A stretch of DNA of 64,000 bases, taken from positions 48,026,966 through 48,090,965 of the forward strand of contig OX393576.1 in assembly GCA_947652605.1 (NCBI GenBank). Direction: 5' to 3'. Shown here in pieces: positions 47,663-59,139 of this stretch (its first letter is position 1; the number at the start of each line of letters is the position of its first letter). A program made the translations under genes and the position numbers. Below the pieces are notes generated by a model that saw nothing but the letters and a program-made list of their open reading frames with translations, did not search any database and had not been told where the DNA came from. This DNA comes from Elmis aenea. Its lineage: Eukaryota > Arthropoda > Insecta > Coleoptera > Elmidae.

Positions 47663-48276
47663 CAGAGTGTGCATAAATTGGCGGAAGCGCTACACGTGAC
47701 GATGTTCTTCGTAAAATTCTAAGTCGAAAATCTTGATACAAAAATGTTGTACCATGCTTCCTATGGCCTCAGGAACCATTTAAAGAAAAAACATATTGGC
47801 AACATTGATTTGCGTTTGGACATTATTTATCAGCAATTTTTACTTAGGTATTTACAATTTTTGTTCGAACTGAAAGCCTTCAGTTCGTAAACATAGCTGC
47901 AAACTTTTGGGTATCGTAAAACACAAACTAGAAATAATTACGAGAAAAACAGAGATGACAGCTAATGACAATGTTGCCATATGTATTATTTTCATTCAAA
48001 TCAGTGATTAACATATTTTCAACACCAATTTTTCAAAAGAGGAACACAATATCTGGAAAAAATACTATTCGAAATTTATTTTTATTCCAAATTGCAGCTT
48101 TTTCATTTGCAAGTATTAAATAATAACGCTTATTAAAGGACTAAATGTCAAAACTTTGAGGACCTCTTGCAGACACAGCGAGCATGGTACAACATTTTCG
48201 TATTAAGATTTTCGACTTGGAATTTTACGAAGAACATCGCCACGTGTAGCGCTTCCGCCAATTATTACACACCCTG
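47663..48276. mobile_element. TA-flanked TIR element (family D), longer copy 2
   Basis: Ends: CAGAGTGTGCATAAATTGGC after TATA, and the inverse ATTATTACACACCCTG before TATA at 48277-48280. The left 160 bp is the reverse complement of most of copy 1 (42618-42838), including 'gtaccatg.ttcctatggcctcaggaaccattt'. A further 350 bp (about 47825-48175) is unique to this copy, and the right arm repeats 'atggtacaacatttt.gtattaagattttcgactt'. Non-coding. Confidence 0.8.
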
Positions 48277-48278
48277 TA

Positions 48279-48843
48279 TATTTAATTCGTTGTTGTGATA
48301 AACATTCTAAATATCTGAACATAAACTTATGTTTATCACAACAAATTAATAAACCTTCGTAACTTGTACCAAACGAGTTTTAAAATGTTTTTTTTTGTTT
48401 TTACAGCTGCTGTTTTTTTTAAAAAAAAAAAACCTTCACAACTTGCGTGTTATTGTATATAACTACATCAACCCCAATATATTTGGAATAAGGAATTAGC
48501 CAACTATAGCTTCTATTTAAAAAAAGGTAAGTTTGTGTAATAACTTTTTAACGGCGAGATTTAAAATTATTTTTTTAGTGTAATCGAGTTTTACATAAAA
48601 ATATCTAAAAATCACCTCCAAATATTTTTTTTGACATTTACCATAATAATAACGAGGATATCACACCTTACTAATATAGCAAAAAAAAAAACTTTTTTTC
48701 TAATAACTCATAAACATGAAATGATGTAAAAGCGTTTCTGAGTTTGTCTCAAAAAACTGCACATTTTTGGTAATTTAGCCTTTCCCCTATCTTGAATATT
48801 AAGCGCGAACCCCATGTAATCCCATCGAATTTGGCTCACCCTG
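48279..48843 (-). mobile_element. Half of a family A foldback
   Basis: From about 48285 (gttgttgtgataaacattct) to the tip TTTGGCTCACCCTG (48843; TA at 48844-48845) it follows the loop and right arm of the family A foldback (about 4440-5069), including 'caaccccaatatatttgga', 'agccaactatagcttctattt' and 'ctgagtttgtctcaaaaaactgcac'. The left arm is absent; in its place the family D element abuts directly. A short palindrome at 48288-48342 is the remnant of the loop. Confidence 0.85.
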
Positions 48844-48845
48844 TA

Positions 48846-51800
48846 CAGCATCGTGAAAGTTATCATTGTCCTCATTGGCATATCAATATCACTGTAAACT
48901 GTACGCTTAGAATCGCTGGTGTAAATAAGTCATCTCTGTTGGAAGTTTAACACTAATTTACTAGGCATTTCTTTTAAACTGAACATTGCACTTTATGTAA
49001 GGTGCGATCCTTATTTGTTCCACTGCCTCCAATTTCACTTGTGTCAACAATATCACCTATGGATGTATTATTCGAGACTGTTACTAGAAGTCATGCAAAG
49101 CCGCGAGTTATAACATCATTCACTTCATGTATTATACATATCGTGTTTAATCTGTAGCCAAAATCTTACACGGCTTTCACCTTGCTTTAATTAGTTAAGT
49201 CGATTATTAAAAAAAATACTGAAATTATAGTAACATGCACCACATACCAATATTAAAAAAAAATATTAACGTTTGCTACAAGAAACTAGGGTTTGCACAT
49301 TTAACAAATTTAGTTACATAAAATTTACAGATTTCATGTTTCAAATCTAATTTCTTTCGCCTCTATTTTATAAATTAAAAAATAAATCTAACTAATTTAC
49401 ATAATGGGAGTCGAAAGTTAGCAAACGGACGTTAATAATTTTTTTGTCTAAAGAAGCTTTAAAATAATAAATAATTTTTTAAATAATTGTCTACCATAAT
49501 TTACCTTTCTTTCGAACGGCGGCAATCTAAGATTAATACAAGAGGAAATAACTATGATGTGGTCAAGAATTTTACATAAAAAAGAAACGATAATTTTTGT
49601 CGCCAATAAATAGTTAATAATTAACTTTTAGTTTAAAAATGCAGCTAAGTGCATTTCTTAATAATTAATAAACGAGCCAATTAACATCACTGATTAGTCG
49701 CGTTAGATCAAGTAATACTTGCCATGATTATCTTTTAATCAAAGATTAACCTGTATATTATACTGCTTAATTATTAAGGAAATCTAAAAGTTTTCGGTAA
49801 ACATTTAAAATATCCTTCAATCGTTTTGAGCAGTGTATCTGGCAAATTATTTGTAAAATGGACATCAACACTTTAAAATTTGAATAAAAACTTCCCGCAA
49901 ATTCTATCTAGTAGGTACGAGTCGGCGTTTTTAAGTACCTAATCCCTCTAAAATCGATGTTAAAAAGATTCTAAACTGAATTGCCAAATTCGCTTCTCTA
50001 AGCAAGTTAGTAGTCATAATAGTAACTTAAAATAAGGGTAAAAATATACGGACTACAGTACTTCCATTAGAGAAAATAATATAAGAGAAACATCTATTCA
50101 TGGTTTACTAAATTCGAAGAACTAAAATGTAGAAGTGAAGTCAAGTCAAGTGGTTAGATGATAGTTGTTGATTGTTGCTACAAATAAAACACACATTCAT
50201 GCAAAAATGCCTATTAATCTTGTTCGTATTAATTATTTATCAAGGAGAATTCCGTTATTAAGTCATGTACACCAGTTAGTGTAGAATTAGTATACATATA
50301 TAGCAAGGTCATTTCCTTGTTTCTAAGTTTCTCTAGCCTCCAGAGAGACAGGTAGAGAAATGGCAACACATCGTGTCTTATTTTCATTTAAAAACCTGTT
50401 TAAGTAAACGATTTTTTGAAAAATCGATTATTAGTACAAAACAATTTCATAACTAAATTAGTTACTGATGTAATACTTTTATAATATAATTTGTTAGCAA
50501 AATAGTGGCCATATTTTTAAATTTTAAAGCTAAATGGAGTAGTTTATCACGATTAAATTTTATATTTAACAATTTTTATTGCTAATTAATAATTATACAA
50601 CCAGATCGACTTCATGGCTCTCTGATACTTGATTTTCTTAGAAAAATTACGACAGTATAAGAATATTTACATGGTCGAGAAGCTTTAAGTTTTTTCAAAT
50701 TTCAAGTAAATTAATTAATAGAGATGGTAGCGATCTCTAAAACAATCTCTTTGTGCAAAAAAATCCTGTACATGGTTACAGTGAAAACAATGTACATAGA
50801 CTAGTTTTTCATCGGTTTTTAATTTTAATTATATTGATACAGTGTTATTTGCTAACTTTCTAAACATCTATTTTTTATCTAGTGTTATGTGTTATTAGTT
50901 AAACAATTAATATTTCAGCTGCTGTTTATACATCAATAGTTTCTCAGTAGCTCATGAAATTCAAATGTATTTATTTCACGACTCAAAAAACCGAGCGTAT
51001 TAAATAAAATCTTTTTCTTGGAAATTTTTGGAGTAAAACAAATAAATTATAATTTATGTTATAGAAATAAAGCACAGTTCCTTTGGTATTCATTTAGATT
51101 TAGTCGTGTTCATGTACGCGTTAATTTATTAATTTTTTAATGCATGCTTGGGTTAAAAGCCATGTTAAAATAAAATTTATTGCAGCAATGTAAGTTACAT
51201 AAATTAGCAAATTGCTTGCTGCTATTAACCAAACGTTTTTATTGAGATTTCATCACATGTTGATTTCATTGCTGACCACAGGATAGCGAATAGCGAGAGA
51301 ACAGATCCGGTTACATTCTGCAAGCTGCAAGTCATATGACCTACTAACGCTCGCGGGTTCGTTATACGAGTGTGAGTCAAGCAGGCGTTGTCCTCGTAGC
51401 CCACCAGGAATTACTTAAGAATTTAAGTATCTTTTAATTAGATATAGGTGTTAAAAGTTACATCGGTCATAGATTGATGACACCACAGCAATTGTATATG
51501 TTATTGCTCGATCGTTAATAATTTCTTTTACTAGTCATCTTAAAATTATCTAGTAATACATTTAGTGCCCTAAAAATTTCCTTAAAAAAATTTGTGTTTC
51601 ATTCCTTTAAAGTTTAACTAAGAACTTACCTTTAAAACACTAGTATTTAAACCACAGAGCACAGACCTAGCACAGCTTGCATTATGTAAGTATTAAAATG
51701 AAATAACGAAGAAAACAGTTGTAAACTAAGTGTTTATAAGCAAGTTATAAGTTTTTTCGTTAAAATAAAGTAAGCAAACTATTAACAACTTTTATTTTCA

Positions 51801-54335
51801 AAAACAGGCAATTAAAAAAAATCTATATGCGGCTGCATAACCAAAAGGAATAGTCCTTCAAAATTGATCATTTTCGATTACAATAAATCTGAATATGTAA
51901 AATTAAAAGTAAATTAAATATTGGCTGAAATTAAAACTGTATCATGCTAGAAATGTGTCCTTGTAATTATGCTTTACAAAACATAAGAAATGTAATACCA
52001 ACACGTTGAGCTAACGGCTCCACCTAGTGCGACCTTATAAATTTTAGTATTTTATCAAGTTAGGTATGTTTGCAATTCAAAAACAACACCCAAGTCAGTA
52101 CAAAAAGTTTAAGTATGATTATAATTTGCCAATAAACTTAAACATTTTGTCATTAAGACGATGTTGTTATAATGTTTAAAATAGGTTGTTTACAGCTACA
52201 TTGAATTATGATCAATTTAACATGGTTAAAGCTATTTTATTTATGAATGATTTTAAACCGACAACGATATTCTTAAGCTTTCGACGGTTAATAGTTCCTT
52301 TTAGTTACAATAAATTTATGTATTTATTTATATGTTGATTTATAACTCATTTGTTGTACTTTTAAAGCAGACGGCAACCTTCTTACAAATAAAGTCTTAA
52401 CCACACAAGAACTCATAATTTATATGCTATTATAATTATTACGTCTAGCCACACGGTCAGTTGTATTTTGAGCTCACTTATAAACGACAATAAAACACTA
52501 GCTTATAGTAAAAATTTGAATTTTACAAAAGCTCTAATATATTTGTAGCATAAAAAATTTGAACTAAGTATAGCAGACAACAACAACATTATCCGGGAGT
52601 CATTTTTTGATTGTTTTTGCGACTAAAATAGATATTTCTGGAATAACTTTCAATTATAAAAGGGTACACTTTGCACTTTTAGTGTTCAAAATGCATTGTT
52701 TCCATTAATATGTGTGGTGATGTACTAAAACAATTTTGCTTTTTGAAATGTCCATGGTAAGAGTGATGAGTCCTACACGTCTGTGCGTCCTCGTATAAGC
52801 CATTTTAGGCGTTTATGCATTTCAAAACATTAAAGCCTGCAGAATTAATTATTGAACATTAAATGAAGGAAGCTTTAGGTTTTTGCTGGAGTCATTACAC
52901 TTTAATGGAATATGTTAACGTTCGATGAATTAAAAACCAGAATAATAATAGATTATGTTATGATAATGTAATATGACCATAATGCATCATACTTAAGGTT
53001 TACTGATTTAATATTATATTTTAAAAAATTTTTCTTCTCATTTTTGAAATTATGGTCATATAATAGAAAGAAAAATCCAATCGTAATACAATCGTAATTC
53101 TCATGGAATGCCAGAATTTAATTTTCTGTTTCTATGCAAAAGAAAATTGGATAGGGACAATTTTCGTCATATTAGCCGGTTAATTCATAAATTATTTAAA
53201 AATTCTTTAAAAGTTTGATTTTAATGAGATATAATATAAAGAGGGGGTGTTTTAATAGGCGCTGGCCAATTACTTGAAACTGGAATGTTCATTTATTTTC
53301 TCTTTACGTTACACTAACTTAGTAAAGCATTGAAATGTGAAATTTCGTTGTCGTAATTAAATACAATTTCGTGTTTTAGGTGTAAATTGTGGAGCAAACA
53401 ACGGTGTTTTGTCATATCGTCTTATTATGCCATGCGACGTATACATGCAATTAAAGTAAATATCTTTACTTCATACTTTACAACTAGTACATGTCCATTT
53501 GGCTGCTTGTAGTGGGTTACCTTAGCACTTTACACAAATAGAACAGTGCAATTGAACTCTATATGAATTCCCCGTTACATTTAAAATTACAACGTGACTA
53601 AGAGTCATGACACTGACCTAATGATGCCCTAACACATATTAACAATGCAAAATCACCACTTATACAGCAGTTAACTGCGATACTTACAAATAGTACTTAT
53701 GTAATAACTGTAACAAATTTTTTAGCAAGCATTAATTAGAATTAGTAGTTGGAAGCGCCTTACAAAACTTTGTTTGGTATTAAATATATTGTAATGGCAC
53801 GGAATAATTAAAGTTTAAAGTGGTAGCTGTATATTAGAATATTTGCTTTAAATGTTCATAGCACCATGAAGGACTACAAGAACTAGCGTTCAAGAGTATT
53901 AATAAAACAAAAAACGCAGGAAATGTATATGATATTTATACAGAAAGGTTCCCACCGTACAAAAGTGTTTTGTTCTTGAATCAAAGTTTATAATTTGATG
54001 CCATTCCGTTTTCAAATCATGTTGAGATGTTTATTATACCACAATAAAACATTCAGCTTTACTCGACTTTTAAAAACAAATTTTTCTCAAAAAAAATTAT
54101 TTTGAGAAATTGTGCGAATGCCACAATCAGATGATAACATTCATAGTTTAGTCAAATGACTTGCGGTTTAGTTTAATGCGAATATTTTGTGTAATGGATG
54201 CGATTTTGACTCTCTGCTCAAATATTTATTTAAATGTTTAATAATTACTACCGGACGTTTAATGATATGACTGAACACATTTAGGCATTAAGATAAATAA
54301 ATATTTTTATTAACTCTTGGTTGTTAATTGATCAT
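48846..54335. other. Longest repeat-poor stretch, no gene confirmed
   Basis: This 5.5-kb stretch lacks recognisable element ends. Two points stand out. The block 51270-51410 is clearly less AT-rich and contains cgctcgcgggttcg. At 51624-51628 the minus strand has a strong donor (ttaaag|gtaagttct) after 'gctctgtggtttaaatac', which could end a non-coding first exon of the minus-strand gene; this is unproven. At 48855-49080 minus-strand fragments such as SNNTSIGDIVDTSEIGGSG are open but broken, and I cannot assign them. Confidence 0.35.
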
Positions 54336-54338
54336 TTT

Positions 54339-54529
54339 AGCGTCCCTTCTTATTAGACCAAGCTATGAACATTGCACCGCATACATCACTATTTAACGAT
54401 TGCCACCGCGTTTTACATAGCGCAAAAAAATTAACTCTTAACCTTCAATTGACCTTGACTTAAAGAGGGTGCCATTAGTGATATGTGTAATGGCAATGAC
54501 TAAAACTTGGTCCAATTATAAGGGACGCT
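54339..54529. mobile_element. 191-bp TIR MITE with AGCGTCCCTT ends
   Basis: The left end is AGCGTCCCTTCTTATTAGAC (continuing CAAG). The right end is CTTGGTCCAATTATAAGGGA (continuing CGCT), read 5'->3' on the plus strand. TTA occurs at the outer edge of each end (ttTTA|GCG and CGC|TTAtac), so the duplication may be TTA or TA. The superfamily is unknown and there is no coding capacity. Confidence 0.7.
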
Positions 54530-54532
54530 TAT

Positions 54533-56181
54533 ACGAAATAAGAATATCAATTTTTCCTATAATTGTTACGTCTTTAATGTGAGTTGCAACTTTCCTCCAA
54601 ATCTATTAAAAGAGCTTCCGAAATTTTTGATACAAGCTCACATCAAAAGTTTGTCAGTGCAATCAACATTCTCCAATTAATTTCGATTTTTAATAACAAC
54701 TTTGTAAACCAATGTAAATGTGTACCAATTGCCAAGAAATATTTGCTTAGGACCTTTATAAAAGTTAGCGAACATATACATAAATTTACCCAGAATACTG
54801 ATCGACCTTGCATTTAGAAATTGCAAATATCAAGAACGTTCATGCAGTTGTATCTTGGTCAATGTTCGAGCATGATTAATTGACGGACTATCCATGCTAG
54901 CAAACACAACCGTTTTGTTAAGTTATTAAAATTCGTGCAATGTATTAATATACTGAGCCACAGGAAGTATGGCCTTTCCTTAGAGTTCTTCGCCAGACAC
55001 GTAATCATACGATGACCGATGTCCTTAAAAGTGTTTCCGGTCTTCTACATGGAGGATTTTAAAACCCCGTTGTAATATTGAAGGAAGTGCAATGCCCCTT
55101 CAAGCAAAATGATTATTATTCATCCGATTCTAGTTACTAAGTAAGCACGAACCAAACCTAATGATATGGCGAAAGAATATACGTATATTTTCTTTAAACT
55201 GCTGCAAATAAGTAAGCCTATTGCTATTACTCTGGCTTACAACAATTTTCAGTACCTACAGATATTTTGTGTGGGTTTAAAAAATAAAGCACCAACAAGT
55301 TTGCGAATATTTCTATCCGAGTTTGTGTGTATTTATATGGCGTTAATGGCCTATGGCGTCACCATATTATTTAACAACCTCGTAACTTAAAATTTGAAGG
55401 TGGCCATTTAATTGCAAAGTTCAAGGTACTACAATTAAAATAGAGCTACCGTTAATACTAACGGTTGAATGTACGACTATTTATTTTATTTATTTAAATG
55501 TATTATTATGATGTACTTGCAGTCGTAAAGAAATATACTGTTTTACTAATTTAGAGTGGATTAAAGCTTGGAATACAGTTGCAAAATTTTATATCCTTGA
55601 AAGTTTTGTGAATAAACATTTCAGTACTAAATCTTTTACTGTTGACTTGCAATTCATCTTTTGAAGACGTCGATGATTTCTGAATAACGAACAGATCACG
55701 TTTTAACTTTCTAAACGAGAAATTCTAATAACAACATGTGCAATTTAACATCTTCGTACAATATAAATTTTAATATTGCAGGCACTAGTTCATTTAAATG
55801 CATAAAAATATTCACATCTGTTGGCTACTGTAACTATTTTGCATGGTGTTGTTACTTTATGAAATAAAAAAGAGGATAGAATGCATTACAAAAACCAAGT
55901 TTACTTAAGTAACTATAATACAATGGAGCGGATAATCTACTACACGGATAATTGACCCCACAAAAATCGACACTCTTGTTATATTACCCATGGGCTATGA
56001 TTGATAGTATTCGTGCGTTCCACTACCATTAAAAACCATGTTTTGGTCAATTTATGTTAACTTTCCTTACTAATCATTACGATTCCTATTACTAATATTC
56101 ACCTATTACCAATATAACCGTTGAAGAACAGGTGATAATATGATAAACTTAAATTTTAAACGTCAATAAAAAAATTCAATA
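54533..56181. other. AT-rich DNA, no gene recognised
   Basis: Frames at 54584-54817 (77 codons) and 55166-55390 (74 codons) have no recognisable domain. The block 54950-55100 is less AT-rich. No splice-supported exon or RNA gene is seen. Confidence 0.4.
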
Positions 56182-56183
56182 TA

Positions 56184-56486
56184 CAGGGTGGTCCACTTTT
56201 TTGTAGCAGAACTTTAACAGTCGATACAAACATTTATTTTAAAGCGAATATTACATATCAACATTGGTCCTTAAACGCTTCATTTTAAAGATAAAGGGTG
56301 TTGAAATTTTCGAAAACATATCGATAATTTTTAACCGTTTCCCAACCAGCAGATATATTTAAACAAAATTTGTTATACTCTTTAAAATGAAGCGTTTATG
56401 GACCAATGTTGATATGGAATATTAGCCTTAAAATAAATTTTTGTATCAACTGTTAAAGTCCTGCTACAAAAAAGTGGACCACCCTG
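56184..56486. mobile_element. 303-bp TA-flanked foldback MITE (family F)
   Basis: The tips are CAGGGTGGTCCACTTTTTTG and CAAAAAAGTGGACCACCCTG, an exact inverse of 20 bp, with TATA at both sides (56180-56183 and 56487-56490). The arms also share 'agcagaactttaacagt' and 'aacattggtcc.taaacgcttcatttta'. The loop is about 60-100 bp and non-coding. The tip resembles family A (CAGGGTGGTCCA) but the rest differs. Confidence 0.88.
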
Positions 56487-56488
56487 TA

Positions 56489-56947
56489 TACACAAACACA
56501 TAGCTTAATACTACTTTTTTATTCAAAACTTTTGCCTATTTTATATTGAATACGTTGTGAAATACTTCTTTTGCCAGGCAAATATATCTCTGATGAATGT
56601 ATGTTTTACAATACGATGCTTCGGTACATTTTAATCACATTCAATTAACTTTACTTATGCCACTTTTTATAAGGAGAGAAATCTGAATTTAAAGAAGTAA
56701 ACTACAATCATTGTGTTACGTAAACTCTTCATGTAAAGATCTTAAAATAAATACTAAATGTGATTGTAATGTTTTATAACACGTGCAATACAGATAATAG
56801 TAAATTGTTACAAATAAATCTTGTGCAGATATTTTTTATTGTACAGTGAGTTCTAAAAGTTAAAAACCTTGTTATTTAACTCAACGTCATTGACTGAAGA
56901 GTTGATAACCTCATAGTTAAAGGTTTGTAATATTGCTTTAACATAAC
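56489..56947. other. AT-rich DNA, nothing recognised
   Basis: This short unique spacer between two elements has no feature beyond the GTTATTAG target copy that follows at 56948-56955. Confidence 0.5.
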
Positions 56948-56955
56948 GTTATTAG

Positions 56956-59131
56956 TAAAGCGAGGAAAGGTCAGGGAGATGATAAGAAAATCATCCTTAC
57001 CACTATTGAATGGTCCCGCCTCCAAACCTATACGGAGAGCTGCGTTGCCATGCAGGCAAGGCATGATCTTGTATATTATCCTTTTCAATACTTAGGGACA
57101 TACTGTCCCGAAGAGGTTTTGATATGCAGTAAATGTTTGTTATAGAACTGTGGGACATTTATATATTTTTCTTAATTAGAACGAATAGACCGTCTTCGGA
57201 CAACGCACTTTATTTACATATTTTATTACATCTACAATTTGCAAAAATATATAAAACTTTCGAATGTATCAAGTATACTAATATAATATTTATACAACAA
57301 AACAGTGTTGGGCCCTACAAGTCCCAATTATTGTTTTGGTTATTATTAAAAACTTAATATAAGTATTTATAAATTTTAATTTTTTCAATATTCTTAAGTG
57401 GTCGTAAAACAAAATGTAGATTCAATTAACAATAAAATATTTAAATTAAAAATCGTATTAAAAGGGATAAAGCAGAAGCTCAACATCCATCGTGACGCGT
57501 TGTTGAGTCCGTTTAGCTTACATAATTGAATTATTTGCATAAATAATCATAAACTTGTCGATATTATCCGCAGTGTAAGACGTTCGCTTTGAAGTTAAAA
57601 AATCCCTGAACTGAGAAAACGTTCTCTCTACGTCCACACTGCTTAAAGGTGGGTGGTCGAAATATTCTTCAAATGTATTTTCAGTAGGATTCATAGCAAT
57701 GTTTTCCAATTTTTGTAGATCGGGATTTTTTTCAAATATTGTCTCTATTTTTCTTTTGAGATTATTGCCGATCTCACCGGAAATATTTTGTAAAGTTTCA
57801 AGATATGACCGTAATTTTGTTACTCCTTCCTTCAAGCATAAATTTTTATTTTCAAAATACTTTATTGCAATTGGTAAGTCGTGGAAGTGGTGTTCTATAT
57901 ACTCTAAATGATGCAATAAAGTTGGCTTTTCAATAATTTTCTTGCACTCAACAATGCTGCGAGCGTCGTCTTTTAAATTTAAAATTACCTTTTTTATGTC
58001 ACTAATATTTTTTGTATAAAATGAAGCAGCTTCTAGCCAGGTACCCCATCTCGTAATGACAGGTGCTGGAGGCAGAGCAAGTTGTGGACATAATTCTTTA
58101 TACAAAGTTATCCTATGAGGAGATTTTAAAAATATTTTTTTCATTGTACTAATCAATGCATCTACATCTGGAAATTGTTCTCGGATAAATTCACAAACAC
58201 GGTGCAAACCATGGGATAAGCAAGTAATGTGTAACATATTTTTGTATCTTTCTTTTAATAATTTGCCAGTTTTGACCATGTAAGGAGCTGCATCGCTTAT
58301 AAACAAAAGTACCTTTTTGTATTTCTCCTGGATATCATTAAATATTGGATTTAAACTTTCATCAATTATTGAAAATACAATGTTGGCGTTAACTTTTTCT
58401 GTTACCTGGCATTTAATTAAATATGGCTTGTACGGAATTGTTGGATGTAATATTCCTATTACAACGTTTACAATGCAACGTCCTAACAAATCAGTTGTTT
58501 CGTCCGCCGAAATCCAAATGTAATTTTCATTGATGTTTGTTTTTATTGTATCAATTGTACGTGTGTAGCATTTAGGGATGTAACATTTACGTAATGTAGA
58601 TTCATTTGGAATATGTTTATTTGTATATTTAGCCAGAAACGACTTTAACACAGGATTTTGAAGCTTTTTTAAAGGAATATTAGCCGCACTGAATGCCTGA
58701 CATAACTCCATGTAGAAATCTCCTTTTATTGGACGATTTAATGCCTCTTCGTGTTTTCTAGTAGATAAATGCTGACTTAAATGAAATTTTTTATGACAAG
58801 TTATGTTTACATTACAAATGTTGCAATGTACAACACAATCTTCAATTAAGGTAAAACTGTTTCCAAAGTCGAGTATCCACGACATAACCAAATGACTGTT
58901 GGAAGAGCCAGAAGACATATTAACGTATTTAAAATAAATAAAAGAAAGGAAATAAAACGCTAGTGGAAAGCACGTAGTTAGCTAAGCAAAATTGAACTGC
59001 GGCTCTAAGAGAAGCGATACTACAAATGCAACGTTGCAGTTGATTCGTAATCCTGATGCGCATGGAAGGATTAACTATACGCTGACGTAAAAATTGGTGG
59101 GAGTCAACCTCCCTGATTTTGCCTCGCTTTG
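56956..59131 (-). mobile_element. Complete, apparently autonomous hAT transposon
   Basis: The left end is TAAAGCGAGGAAAGGTCAGG; the right end read inverted is CAAAGCGAGGCAAAATCAGG, and similarity continues as gag(g)atga. The exact 8-bp duplication GTTATTAG is at 56948-56955 and 59132-59139, as expected for hAT. The 2176-bp element carries a single uninterrupted transposase frame on the minus strand. No internal stops, frameshifts or nested insertions are seen, unlike every other transposon in the window, so it is likely the youngest large insertion. A minus-strand polyadenylation signal (aataaa) lies at 57209-57214 inside the element. Confidence 0.92.
57518..58918 (-). CDS. hAT-family transposase (CGGBP1-like group), intact
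   Basis: The 466-residue protein would cut and paste its own element, acting in the nucleus. Residues 28-56 form a C2H2/BED-like finger (CNIC at 32-35, then His50 and His56). The RNase-H-like core shows ISADETTD (Asp139), LFISDAAPYM (Asp209), a CLSHGLH motif (Cys233, His236) typical of the hAT insertion domain, and ITRWGTW (Arg290-Trp291). The C-terminal dimerisation region, about 415-460, contains LSSVDVERTFSQFRDFL with Glu431 as the likely third catalytic acid. The ATG at 58916-58918 is the first in frame and precedes the finger. It is shorter than the roughly 600 residues of many hAT transposases, but near what I expect for the group related to CGG-repeat-binding protein 1. All key acids are present. 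It is unlikely to be a host gene because TIRs and a TSD surround it. Confidence 0.92.
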   Translation of the reverse strand: MSSGSSNSHLVMSWILDFGNSFTLIEDCVVHCNICNVNITCHKKFHLSQHLSTRKHEEALNRPIKGDFYMELCQAFSAANIPLKKLQNPVLKSFLAKYTNKHIPNESTLRKCYIPKCYTRTIDTIKTNINENYIWISADETTDLLGRCIVNVVIGILHPTIPYKPYLIKCQVTEKVNANIVFSIIDESLNPIFNDIQEKYKKVLLFISDAAPYMVKTGKLLKERYKNMLHITCLSHGLHRVCEFIREQFPDVDALISTMKKIFLKSPHRITLYKELCPQLALPPAPVITRWGTWLEAASFYTKNISDIKKVILNLKDDARSIVECKKIIEKPTLLHHLEYIEHHFHDLPIAIKYFENKNLCLKEGVTKLRSYLETLQNISGEIGNNLKRKIETIFEKNPDLQKLENIAMNPTENTFEEYFDHPPLSSVDVERTFSQFRDFLTSKRTSYTADNIDKFMIIYANNSIM

Positions 59132-59139
59132 GTTATTAG

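Noticed and set aside
48855..49080. Minus-strand coding fragments next to the half foldback
   Set aside because: The fragments are short, in different frames and match no family I can name; splice sites are absent.
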